DNA of 55,216 nt from Prochlorococcus sp. AG-402-N17 (GTDB lineage: Bacteria > Cyanobacteriota > Cyanobacteriia > PCC-6307 > Cyanobiaceae): the NCBI GenBank assembly GCA_003216455.1, contig QCIV01000007.1, positions 1 through 55,216 on the forward strand, given 5' to 3'. The translations under genes were made by a program, and so were the position numbers. The stretch's first letter is position 1. Each line of letters begins with the position of its first letter. The notes under the pieces are model-generated. The model ran no database searches. It was not told the origin of the DNA and saw only the letters and a list, made by a program, of their open reading frames with translations. Of the stretch, positions 47,189-55,216 are shown in pieces.

Positions 47189-48346
47189 ATGGAAATTATT
47201 TGTAATCAAAATGAATTAAATAATGCTATACAACTAGTGAATAAAGCAGTTGCTTCAAGACCAACGCATCCAATTCTCGCAAATATACTTTTAACAGCTG
47301 ATGAAGGAACTAATAAAATTAGTATGACAGGATTTGACCTTAATTTAGGAATTCAAACTTCTTTTGATGGAACTGTTAAAAATAGTGGAGCTATTACTAT
47401 ACCTTCAAAACTTTTATCCGAAATAGTAAACAAACTACCTAATGAAACTCCTGTCTCTTTAAAAGTTGAAGAGAATTTAGATAACATTTTAATAAAAAGT
47501 GACAGAGGTTCTTTTAACCTTAAAGGAATCCCCTCTGATGAATATCCTAATTTGCCATTTGTTGAAAGTGGTACTTCTTTAAATATTGATCCTAGTTCTT
47601 TTTTAAAGGCTTTAAAATCTACTATTTTTGCTAGTAGTAATGATGATTCAAAACAATTACTCACAGGTGTCAATTTCACATTCAAACCAAATTATTTAGA
47701 GTCCGCTTCAACAGATGGTCATAGATTAGCTGTTGCTTTAATTGGCAATGAGGAATATATCAAAAATAAAGAAAACTTATCTGCAAATGATGGTGATTTG
47801 TCAGTTACTATTCCAACAAGATCATTAAGAGAAATTGAAAAACTCGTATCTTTGAGAAGCTCAGAAAATTCAATAAAGCTTTTTTATGACAAAGGTCAAG
47901 TAGTATTTATTTCTTCTGATCAAATAATTACTACAAGAACCCTAGAGGGTACTTATCCTAATTATTCACAATTAATTCCTGATTCTTTTTCTAAAATTCT
48001 GATTTTTAATACAAAAAAATTAATTGATGCATTAGAAAGAATTGCTGTCTTGGCTGATCAACAAAGTAGTGTTGTAAAGATCAAATTAGATAATACAGAT
48101 TTAGCTTCTATTAGTGCAGATGCCCAAGATATTGGAAATGCAAATGAATCAATACCTGTTTCTTATTCAGGAGAAAATTTTGATATTGCATTTAATGTTA
48201 GATATCTGTTAGAAGGTTTAAAAGTTATTTCTTCTGAAAACGTACTTTTAAAGTGTAATATTGCCACTACTCCAGCTGTTTTTGTGCCAGAAGATAATCT
48301 CAATTCTTTTACTTATCTAGTTATGCCAGTGCAGGTTCGTTCTTAA
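47189..48346 (+). CDS. dnaN: DNA polymerase III sliding clamp (beta subunit)
   Basis: 385-residue processivity factor forming a ring dimer on DNA. It starts MEIICNQNELNNAIQLVNKAV, with SRPTHPILANILL near 23-35 (family P-x-LP-x-L like), SLKGIPSDEYPNLP-type loop (NLKGIPSDEYPNLP) near 109-122, and ends FTYLVMPVQVR, matching the C-terminal 'YVVMPMRL' that contacts the clamp loader. Three clamp domains of about 125 residues fit the length. No clear Shine-Dalgarno precedes the ATG. It is the first gene right of the presumed origin, transcribed with the fork. Confidence 0.98.
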   Translation: MEIICNQNELNNAIQLVNKAVASRPTHPILANILLTADEGTNKISMTGFDLNLGIQTSFDGTVKNSGAITIPSKLLSEIVNKLPNETPVSLKVEENLDNILIKSDRGSFNLKGIPSDEYPNLPFVESGTSLNIDPSSFLKALKSTIFASSNDDSKQLLTGVNFTFKPNYLESASTDGHRLAVALIGNEEYIKNKENLSANDGDLSVTIPTRSLREIEKLVSLRSSENSIKLFYDKGQVVFISSDQIITTRTLEGTYPNYSQLIPDSFSKILIFNTKKLIDALERIAVLADQQSSVVKIKLDNTDLASISADAQDIGNANESIPVSYSGENFDIAFNVRYLLEGLKVISSENVLLKCNIATTPAVFVPEDNLNSFTYLVMPVQVRS

Positions 48347-48347
48347 C

Positions 48348-49055
48348 TTGAAATTACCTAAAGAAATTTTATTAAGTGAATTACTAAATTATAGTGTTAA
48401 GGGTAATATGGCCCTTAATTATGGAAATGGAGAAAATGTTTGGATGCATCCTCCTGTTCATAGAATTTTAGGATGGTACTCTCGTCCTTCAAATTTTGAT
48501 TTGAAGAGAAATGTTTGGCGATTAAATCAAATTTCTCAAATAATAGACAATGAAATTTATGTCAAAGGTGATCCGGCAATTTCCGATTTAGTAACTTTAA
48601 ATAGGTTTCCAACTTTAATAGAAGCTAATTTGATAAATGTAAATGGATCAAAAATAGGAGTTATTGCAGATTTTCTATTTGAAATTACAACCGGTAAAAT
48701 TAAATATTACTTAGCTTCTAGATCTAATCCTAAGATTCCAGGTTCTAGTAGATGGAAATTAAATATTGAAAATATTAATGATCAACAACCTGGATTGGTA
48801 TTTTGTAAAAGTAATTCTTTAGATGATTTATCTTTAATCAAATCAAGTATTAAAAATGAATTTATGCAAAAAGGGAAAAAAATTTTCGATAGATTTGATG
48901 ATATGAAAAATATTGCTTCTAATAGGTTAGAGGAATGGCTTGAAGAAGATGAAGAAATTAGCCAAGACTTAGATTATAAACAAAAAAGTTTTTATAATGA
49001 TGATAGAACATCCATACCGTTTAGTGAAAAAAAAGAAGATGACCCTTGGATATAA
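48348..49055 (+). CDS. PRC-barrel-like protein, conserved next to dnaN
   Basis: 235-residue protein beginning at TTG just after the dnaN stop, so translation is probably coupled. A central part, DLVTLNRFPTLIEANLINVNGSKIGVIADFLFEITTGKIKYYLASRSNP near 81-129, has the pattern of PRC-barrel domains (a G-x-x-x-G-x-V-x-D-x-x-x-x-x-x-G-x-I/V-x-Y-x-L/V string), seen in RimM and photosynthetic H subunits. The C-terminus is acidic and ends EKKEDDPWI. Function unknown. I recall a homolog at this place in related picocyanobacteria. Start codon choice is moderate because TTG is rare. Confidence 0.82.
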   Translation: MKLPKEILLSELLNYSVKGNMALNYGNGENVWMHPPVHRILGWYSRPSNFDLKRNVWRLNQISQIIDNEIYVKGDPAISDLVTLNRFPTLIEANLINVNGSKIGVIADFLFEITTGKIKYYLASRSNPKIPGSSRWKLNIENINDQQPGLVFCKSNSLDDLSLIKSSIKNEFMQKGKKIFDRFDDMKNIASNRLEEWLEEDEEISQDLDYKQKSFYNDDRTSIPFSEKKEDDPWI

Positions 49056-49058
49056 AGA

Positions 49059-51398
49059 ATGATAAATCAAGAAAATTATGATCTTTATGATCTTAATGAA
49101 GCCCTCAAAGTTGAAAATTTAACACTTAATGATTATGAAGAAATTTGCAAAAGATTAAATAGAAAACCTAATAGAACAGAATTAGGTATGTTCGGCGTTA
49201 TGTGGTCTGAACATTGTTGTTATAGAAATTCAAAACCTTTACTATCTAAATTTCCTACTAAAGGTAAAAATGTTTTAGTTGGACCTGGAGAGAATGCTGG
49301 CGTTATTGATGTTGGAAATAATCAAAAACTTGTTTTTAAAATAGAAAGTCATAATCATCCGTCTGCTATTGAACCCTTTCAAGGTGCTGCAACAGGTGTA
49401 GGAGGGATTTTAAGAGATATATTTACCATGGGTGCAAGGCCAATTGCAGTATTAAATTCATTGAGATTCGGAAACCTTGATAGATCATCAAATGTTGATT
49501 TACTGCGAGGTGTTGTGTCCGGTATTGCTCATTATGGGAATTGTGTTGGTGTGCCTACTGTTGGAGGTGAAATTGACTTTGATGATAGTTATTCCGGAAA
49601 TCCTTTAGTGAATGTTATGGCTTTAGGACTTTTAGAGACTAATGAAATCGTTTGTTCTGGAGCTAAAAATATAGGATCACCAGTATTATATGTTGGTAAT
49701 ACTACTGGTAGAGATGGAGTTGGTGGTGCAAGTTTTGCTAGCTCAGAATTAACTACAACTTCTTTAGATGATAGACCAGCAGTTCAGGTAGGTGATCCAT
49801 TTATTGAGAAAAGTCTTATTGAAGCCTGTTTGGATGCTTTCAAAACAGGAGATGTAATTGCAGCTCAAGATATGGGTGCTGCAGGTTTAACATGCAGTAG
49901 TGCAGAAATGGCTGCAAATGGAAAATTAGGTATATCTATTGATTTAGATTTGGTTCCTTCTAGAGAAGATGATATGTCTCCATACCAATATTTATTATCA
50001 GAATCGCAAGAGAGAATGTTGTTTGTCGTTAAAAAAGAAAAAATTGATGATCTTATTGAAAAATTTAACAACTGGGGATTATATGCCAATGTAATTGGTC
50101 AAGTGATAAGAACTAATGAGGTAATTATTTCTCATAAAGGAAAAATTGTTGCCCAAATACCTACTTCTGCCTTGTCTGATGATACCCCCGTCAATTTTCA
50201 CAATGTAATTAATAAGCCACCTGATTATCTTTTAAAGAAATGGGAATGGAAAGAAAATGATTTGCCAGGAATTTATGAGCAAAAAATATTTTCATTGAAG
50301 GAAAATAAGAATTTTTCATATTCAGAAATCATTTTAAAATTACTCTCTAATGCCTCAATAGCTTCCAAAAAATGGATTTATAGACAATATGACTCTCAAG
50401 TGCAGGCAAATACAGTTTTTAAACCTGGAAAATCAGATGCTGCTGTAATAAGACTAAGGGAACAAAATAATAAAAATAAAAGTAATATTTTTTCTGGTGT
50501 CGCGGCTTCAGTTGATTGTAATAGTAGATGGGTTGCTCTTGATCCTTTTAGAGGAACTATCGCTGCTGTCGCAGAATCCGCCAGAAATGTTAGTTGTGTT
50601 GGGGCTGAACCATTAGCAATTACAAATAATTTAAATTTTTCTTCTCCGGAGAATAAAATTGGATATTGGCAACTCTCATCTTCATGTAATGCAATTGCTG
50701 AAGCGTGTAAAGCCTTGGGAACTCCTGTTACAGGAGGTAATGTTTCTTTATATAATGAATCTAAAAACAAAGATAATATAATAACTCCTATCAATCCTAC
50801 ACCAGTTATTGGAATGGTTGGAAAGATTGATAATGTAGAAAAAGCTATAAGTAGTGAATGGAAAAATATTGATGATCAAATCTGGTTAATTGGTTCTTAT
50901 AAATCAGAAATAACAATAGCAGCTAGTTCTTATTTGGAATATTTTCATGGAGAAATCACAGGTCGGCCTCCAAAAATAGATTTGCTTGATGAAAAGTTTT
51001 GTCAGAGCTTTTTAAGAAATGCTATTTCAAAAAGTTATGTCGTTTCTTCTCATGATATCAGTGATGGCGGTTTAGCTATAGCTTTAGCAGAGTCTAGTAT
51101 TTTGTCAGGAAAAGGTGCAACGATAGAATTAATTAATGATTTAAATAGAGATGATAATTTATTGTTTGGAGAAGGAGGTTCTAGAATAATTTTTTCAACT
51201 AGCAAAATGAAACAAAATGAATGGCTTAATTATTTAGAACAAAATCAAAAAAATTGGCCATCAAGTGTTTATCTAAAAAAAATAGGATATGTATCTACTG
51301 AAACGCTTAAGATAAAAATTCAAGATAAAAATATCTGCAACATTAGGGTTGAGGAATTATCCGAAAAATTTAATAATAGTATTTCAGGTTACTTTTAA
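49059..51398 (+). CDS. purL: Phosphoribosylformylglycinamidine synthase, large subunit (PurL)
   Basis: 779-residue small-type PurL, which needs separate PurQ (glutaminase) and PurS. It makes FGAM from FGAR, ATP and glutamine-derived ammonia in purine synthesis. Family motifs: MWSEHCCYRNSKPLL near 48-62, FKIESHNHPSAIEPFQGAATGVGGILRDIFTMGARPIA near 93-130, QDMGAAGLTCSSAEMA near 271-286 and SSHDISDGGLAIALAES near 663-679. Length fits the cyanobacterial/Bacillus form, not the 1300-aa fused enzyme. It is 47 bp before purF, the first enzyme of the same pathway. Confidence 0.97.
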   Translation: MINQENYDLYDLNEALKVENLTLNDYEEICKRLNRKPNRTELGMFGVMWSEHCCYRNSKPLLSKFPTKGKNVLVGPGENAGVIDVGNNQKLVFKIESHNHPSAIEPFQGAATGVGGILRDIFTMGARPIAVLNSLRFGNLDRSSNVDLLRGVVSGIAHYGNCVGVPTVGGEIDFDDSYSGNPLVNVMALGLLETNEIVCSGAKNIGSPVLYVGNTTGRDGVGGASFASSELTTTSLDDRPAVQVGDPFIEKSLIEACLDAFKTGDVIAAQDMGAAGLTCSSAEMAANGKLGISIDLDLVPSREDDMSPYQYLLSESQERMLFVVKKEKIDDLIEKFNNWGLYANVIGQVIRTNEVIISHKGKIVAQIPTSALSDDTPVNFHNVINKPPDYLLKKWEWKENDLPGIYEQKIFSLKENKNFSYSEIILKLLSNASIASKKWIYRQYDSQVQANTVFKPGKSDAAVIRLREQNNKNKSNIFSGVAASVDCNSRWVALDPFRGTIAAVAESARNVSCVGAEPLAITNNLNFSSPENKIGYWQLSSSCNAIAEACKALGTPVTGGNVSLYNESKNKDNIITPINPTPVIGMVGKIDNVEKAISSEWKNIDDQIWLIGSYKSEITIAASSYLEYFHGEITGRPPKIDLLDEKFCQSFLRNAISKSYVVSSHDISDGGLAIALAESSILSGKGATIELINDLNRDDNLLFGEGGSRIIFSTSKMKQNEWLNYLEQNQKNWPSSVYLKKIGYVSTETLKIKIQDKNICNIRVEELSEKFNNSISGYF

Positions 51399-51445
51399 AT
51401 ATGAAAACCATTTCTCAACTATTAATCTTTTTAAGATTTTAAGTT

Positions 51446-52906
51446 ATGTGCGGAATAGTTGGAATCGTTTCTTCAGATGATGTAAATCAACAAATTTACG
51501 ATAGTCTTTTGCTTTTGCAGCATAGAGGACAAGACTCAACAGGTATAGCCACAATGGAAAATACTGTTTTTCATATTCATAAGGCCAAAGGTCAGGTTAA
51601 TACTGCTTATAGAACGAGAGATATGAGGAATTTAATAGGCAAAATTGGATTGGGTCATGTTAGGTATGCAACAAAGGGATCAGCAGAAAGTGTGGAAGAA
51701 GCACAGCCTTTTTACGTTAATGCTCCTTATGGAATTGTTTTGATACATAATGGAAATTTGACAAATACCAGAGATTTAGAAAAACAATTATTTAATATTG
51801 ACAAGCGGCATACAAATTCCTCAAGTGATACTGAAATGTTGTTAAATGTATTTGCGACAGAATTACAAGAACAAATTAATAGTCAAGAACTAGAACCTGA
51901 AATTATTTTTAATGCTGTCAAATCTTTACATAAAAGAATTCAAGGATCATATGCTTCAATTGCATTAATTTCAGGACATGGTTTATTAGCATTTAGAGAT
52001 CCTTTCGGCATTAGGCCTCTAGTAATAGGAAAAAGAATTTCAATAACTACAAAAAAAGAAGAGTGGATGGTTGCTAGTGAATCTCTAGTGCTTGAAAATA
52101 ACGATTATCAAGTAGTGAGAGATGTAGATCCTGGAGAAGCCATTTTTATAAATCTTAATGGGGAGTTTTTTTCTAAACAATGTTCCGAAAATCCAATGTT
52201 ATTTCCTTGTGCTTTTGAATATGTTTATTTAGCAAGACCAGATTCAATTATGAATGGAATTTCTGTATACAAAGCTCGTTTAAAGATGGGAGATTATCTG
52301 GCAGAAACAATTAAATCGACAATTAATTCTGGAGATGTTGATGTAGTTATGCCTATTCCTGATTCTTCTCGACCTGCGGCAATGCAGGTTGCAAGACAGT
52401 TAGGGATAGAATATAGGGAAGGGTTTTTTAAAAACAGATATGTTGGCCGTACTTTTATAATGCCTGGTCAACAGAAACGCAAAAAATCCGTAAGACAAAA
52501 ATTAAATGCTATGAGCGCAGAGTTTAAAAATAAAAATGTATTAATTGTTGATGACTCGATAGTAAGAGGTACTACTTCAAAAGAAATTGTTCAGATGGCA
52601 AAAGATGCAGGAGCAAATAAAGTTTTTTTTACATCAGCAGCACCTCCTGTTCGTTATCCTCATGTTTATGGAATTAATATGCCTAATAGAGATGAATTAA
52701 TAGCCCACGATAGAACAATAAGTGAAATTGCAGATCATCTTGAAATTGATAACCTTGTTTACCAAAGTGTTGAAAGTTTGCGAAAATCTATAATAGGTGA
52801 TTCCCCTATTAAAGATTTGGAGATGAGTTGCTTTACTGGTTCTTATGTAACAGGAACGGTAAATCAAGAGTACTTAAATTGGGTTGAAAATGAATATAAA
52901 TCTTAG
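51446..52906 (+). CDS. purF: Amidophosphoribosyltransferase
   Basis: 486-residue enzyme for the first committed step of purine synthesis (PRPP plus glutamine to phosphoribosylamine). Cys2 is the glutaminase nucleophile; it follows the initiator Met directly, so no propeptide. [12 protein letters not shown] near 70-81 is the Ntn domain, and [14 protein letters not shown] near 367-380 is the PRPP loop. Unlike B. subtilis-type PurF, it lacks two of four Fe-S ligands: FPCAFEYVY retains one Cys, but YPHVYGINM and [10 protein letters not shown] lack others. [15 protein letters not shown] and the C-terminus resemble E. coli PurF. Its stop overlaps the convergent topoisomerase gene by 4 bp. Confidence 0.97.
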   Translation: MCGIVGIVSSDDVNQQIYDSLLLLQHRGQDSTGIATMENTVFHIHKAKGQVNTAYRTRDMRNLIGKIGLGHVRYATKGSAESVEEAQPFYVNAPYGIVLIHNGNLTNTRDLEKQLFNIDKRHTNSSSDTEMLLNVFATELQEQINSQELEPEIIFNAVKSLHKRIQGSYASIALISGHGLLAFRDPFGIRPLVIGKRISITTKKEEWMVASESLVLENNDYQVVRDVDPGEAIFINLNGEFFSKQCSENPMLFPCAFEYVYLARPDSIMNGISVYKARLKMGDYLAETIKSTINSGDVDVVMPIPDSSRPAAMQVARQLGIEYREGFFKNRYVGRTFIMPGQQKRKKSVRQKLNAMSAEFKNKNVLIVDDSIVRGTTSKEIVQMAKDAGANKVFFTSAAPPVRYPHVYGINMPNRDELIAHDRTISEIADHLEIDNLVYQSVESLRKSIIGDSPIKDLEMSCFTGSYVTGTVNQEYLNWVENEYKS

Positions 52907-55216
52907 TTGAGAAATTTTTCAAGTCGGAAACAATTTTCAAGGTATTCATCTTTATCTAACTTTAAAAAATCAATTAAAAAATTTGATTTATTTGATTTGA
53001 AATTTATTTTATTTAGATCCAATCTTGCAGATTTATTTTTATTAGTTTCAATATCAAGGTAATGATTACTTCTTATTATTTTTAGGAAGTAATCGTTTTT
53101 AAGTTGGGTTTTGTCATTTAAATAGCCCAAACTGTATTCATTTGAGTAATAAATGTCATTACTATTTATACAAAAGATTTTCCCTTTTTTAGATATTAAA
53201 AAAATGTTTTCCCCATTATTATACGTACAACAAGAAACGATTTTTTCTGTTGGTAAAAGTTTTGCAAGTATTAATCCTTGGGATTGTTTAGATGTTGGTG
53301 TTAAAAATTTATTGGATAAATTAAAGTTAAAAATTCTTCCTATTGAGGTTAATATTATTAAATTTTTGTTTTCATTAGAAATAAATGAATCGATTGTTTT
53401 TAGATTGTTCTTTAATTTTGTAATCGTGAAAGTTCTATTACTTTTTATCATATCTTCATCAAATAAAACTTTTTTAAATCTTCCATCTGAATTTAATATG
53501 CATAAATAATTTTTAATTTCTTTTTTAATTGAATGAAAATTTATTATTTCACTAGGATGAATATTTCCAAGAATTTTATTATCTAATTTATAGTCTTTAT
53601 TAATACTTGATTCCCAATCAATATTAAATACTTTTCCTGTATTTGTGATTCCAATTAACTTTATATTTTTTTCAATATTACATATGAATTTTTGAATATT
53701 TTTATTATCTATAATTTTATTTATAACTTCAAATGATTTCTTGTAATTACTTGAAATCATCTTTTTTAAATAAAGTCTATTGTCTATATATAACTTAGTT
53801 TTTTTATTTATAAATTCCTCTAATATCTGATTATTAAGCGTTTCTAATTCTTCATTTTGATTTATATTTTTTATTACTTTTGTTTTTCTTATAACATTAT
53901 ATTTTTTCTTTAATACTAAAAATTCTTCAATAAGTAATTTAAGTAATAATTCTCTTTCGTTCAATAATTTTTGAAAATAATGCTTTTTTTCTTTCAATTT
54001 TTTTATTTCATCATTAATTTGATTCTTTTCTAGATTTGTTAATTTTCTTAATGGCATATCCAAAACTGAATTTGCTTGTTTATCACTTAAGAAAAAATTT
54101 TCAATTAATTTTGATTTAGCTTTCACAGAATTTTCTGATCCTTCAATTATTTCTATTACCTTTTTTATGTTTTTTGTCGCTTTACTCAAACCTTCTGATA
54201 TTTCAAGCTTTTCAAGAGTGTTTTTTAAAAAATAAAAAGTTCTTTTTCTAATTGTTTCTTCCCTAAATTCAAGAAAATAGTTTAGATATTTTTTTAGGTT
54301 TAGTTGTACAGGCTTTCCTTTAATTAAAGCTAAGAATATTGCGCCAAAGTTTGTTTGGAGTGTTGTTTTTTTATATAAATTAGAAATAACAAGTTCAGAA
54401 TTAGAATCTTTTTTTAGTTCTATTACAATTCTCATTCCATCTCTGTCGCTCTCATCTCTAATATCAGAAATCCCAATAATTTTGCCTGAATTAACAAGTT
54501 CTGCGAGCTTTTCAATCCAACTTGCTTTATTTATTTGATAAGGAAGTTCCGTAATAACTAGTGCATTCTTTTTATGTTTCCCCTTGCCTAAATTTATCTC
54601 TTCTGTATTTATAACTCCTCTTATAGTTATAGATCCTTTTCCAGTTTCATAAAGCTCTTCTACTGCACGACTATAAATTAATTCTCCGCCTGTTGGAAAA
54701 TCAGGTCCTTTGATTATGTTAGAAAGTTTTTTTTCGCTTATATCTTTATTTTTTACCAAAGCAACTAAACCATCAACAATTTCTCCTAGGTTGTGAGGCG
54801 GAATATTTGTTGCCATGCCAACAGCAATACCTGATGAGCCGTTCAACAATAAAAATGGAAGTTGGGCTGGAAGAACATCTGGTTCTATTTGAGAGCCGTC
54901 AAAGTTATTTGAAAAGTTTACTGTTTCTGATGCAATTTCTTCAAGAAATCCTTTATGAGCTATTGGAGCTAATCTGGTTTCAGTATATCTCATTGCTGCC
55001 GGTGGATCATTATCCACAGATCCAAAATTTCCATGGCCGTCAAGAATAGGATATTTAGTTGAGAAATTTTGTACTAGCTTTACTAATGCATCATATACTG
55101 CTTGATCTCCATGAGGATGGTATTTCCCAAGTACATCTCCAACAACTCTTGCACATTTCCTGAATGGTTTATCAGGGGTTAAACCTAATTCGTACATAGC
55201 AAATATGATTCTTCTT
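52903..55216 (-). CDS. DNA gyrase/topoisomerase IV subunit A, N-terminus cut by window edge
   Basis: About 770 codons visible, read from beyond the right edge. The frame is open past 55197 as [12 protein letters not shown], so the ATG at 55197 is internal. The active-site tyrosine is in [10 protein letters not shown] near 70 residues into the visible part, preceded by [20 protein letters not shown] and [17 protein letters not shown] coiled-coil region and a beta-pinwheel C-terminal domain follow, the latter AT-biased and Lys/Asn-rich. I find no GyrA box (QRRGGKG), so it may be a ParC-like or second GyrA paralog rather than the main gyrase. It is convergent with purF. Confidence 0.92.
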   Translation of the reverse strand, partial: RRIIFAMYELGLTPDKPFRKCARVVGDVLGKYHPHGDQAVYDALVKLVQNFSTKYPILDGHGNFGSVDNDPPAAMRYTETRLAPIAHKGFLEEIASETVNFSNNFDGSQIEPDVLPAQLPFLLLNGSSGIAVGMATNIPPHNLGEIVDGLVALVKNKDISEKKLSNIIKGPDFPTGGELIYSRAVEELYETGKGSITIRGVINTEEINLGKGKHKKNALVITELPYQINKASWIEKLAELVNSGKIIGISDIRDESDRDGMRIVIELKKDSNSELVISNLYKKTTLQTNFGAIFLALIKGKPVQLNLKKYLNYFLEFREETIRKRTFYFLKNTLEKLEISEGLSKATKNIKKVIEIIEGSENSVKAKSKLIENFFLSDKQANSVLDMPLRKLTNLEKNQINDEIKKLKEKKHYFQKLLNERELLLKLLIEEFLVLKKKYNVIRKTKVIKNINQNEELETLNNQILEEFINKKTKLYIDNRLYLKKMISSNYKKSFEVINKIIDNKNIQKFICNIEKNIKLIGITNTGKVFNIDWESSINKDYKLDNKILGNIHPSEIINFHSIKKEIKNYLCILNSDGRFKKVLFDEDMIKSNRTFTITKLKNNLKTIDSFISNENKNLIILTSIGRIFNFNLSNKFLTPTSKQSQGLILAKLLPTEKIVSCCTYNNGENIFLISKKGKIFCINSNDIYYSNEYSLGYLNDKTQLKNDYFLKIIRSNHYLDIETNKNKSARLDLNKINFKSNKSNFLIDFLKLDKDEYLENCFRLEKFLN

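Overview
The window looks like a stretch of chromosome from a high-light-adapted Prochlorococcus or a very close relative. The evidence is the very AT-rich DNA, tiny intergenic gaps, many ATGA or head-to-tail gene overlaps, cyanobacterial family proteins (a DnaK2-type chaperone, a DUF3134 protein, a DUF1400 protein, a glycosyltransferase-only sucrose-phosphate synthase, a group 2 sigma factor), and the order thrC - gap - dnaN - PRC-barrel-like gene - purL - purF - topoisomerase A subunit, which I recall as the start-of-genome order in Prochlorococcus. Species assignment is inference from memory, not a database search. 

Layout. 1-2.6 kb: edge-truncated SprT-like metalloprotease, a small membrane-anchored protein, a phage-type ATP-dependent DNA ligase and a 50-residue small protein. 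2.6-6.5 kb (minus strand): tRNA-Val(UAC), an IscA-type Fe-S protein, valS and a TVP38-family membrane protein. 6.5-17.4 kb (plus strand): a long co-directional run with mazG, polyamine genes speE-speB, gcvT, aspS, pyrG, the 7-deazaguanine genes queE-queC, and pabB-pabC for p-aminobenzoate. 17.3-24.5 kb: cobA, an MFS transporter, ppk1, a sigma-70 factor, a phytol-kinase-like membrane protein and DAHP synthase. 24.6-33.4 kb: acnB, a ClC chloride/proton antiporter, purU, a DadA-like flavoprotein, dnaK and aroE. 33.5-43.2 kb: rpsF, argG, small proteins, mraY, sucrose-phosphate synthase, uvrA and recN. 43.3-46.9 kb: an ABC1/UbiB kinase, a DUF1400 protein and thrC. 46.85-47.19 kb: the only gene-free stretch over 300 bp, which I read as the chromosomal replication origin. 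47.2-55.2 kb: dnaN, a PRC-barrel-like protein, purL, purF and an edge-truncated GyrA/ParC-type subunit on the minus strand. 

How the genes fit together. Most are core housekeeping genes in a streamlined genome: translation (valS, aspS, rpsF, tRNA-Val), nucleotide synthesis (pyrG, purL, purF, purU), DNA replication and repair (dnaN, uvrA, recN, ligase, topoisomerase), cofactors (pab, cobA, que), cell wall (mraY), amino acids (aroE, DAHP synthase, argG, thrC) and compatible-solute or carbon metabolism (sucrose-phosphate synthase, acnB). 

The most interesting non-coding signal is the thrC-dnaN gap. It has two abutting DnaA-box-like 9-mers, a 4-nt spacer, four perfect CTA triplets and then a long AT tract. 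This is the same order as the DnaA-box / DnaA-trio / unwinding element described for Bacillus subtilis. It also holds a separate family of TTTGTTGAA repeats, two of them forming an 11-bp inverted pair. Codon third positions of plus-strand genes look A-rich to its left and T-rich to its right, as expected at a replication origin. I found no CRISPR array, insertion sequence, prophage block, rRNA operon or clear new multi-gene defence system.
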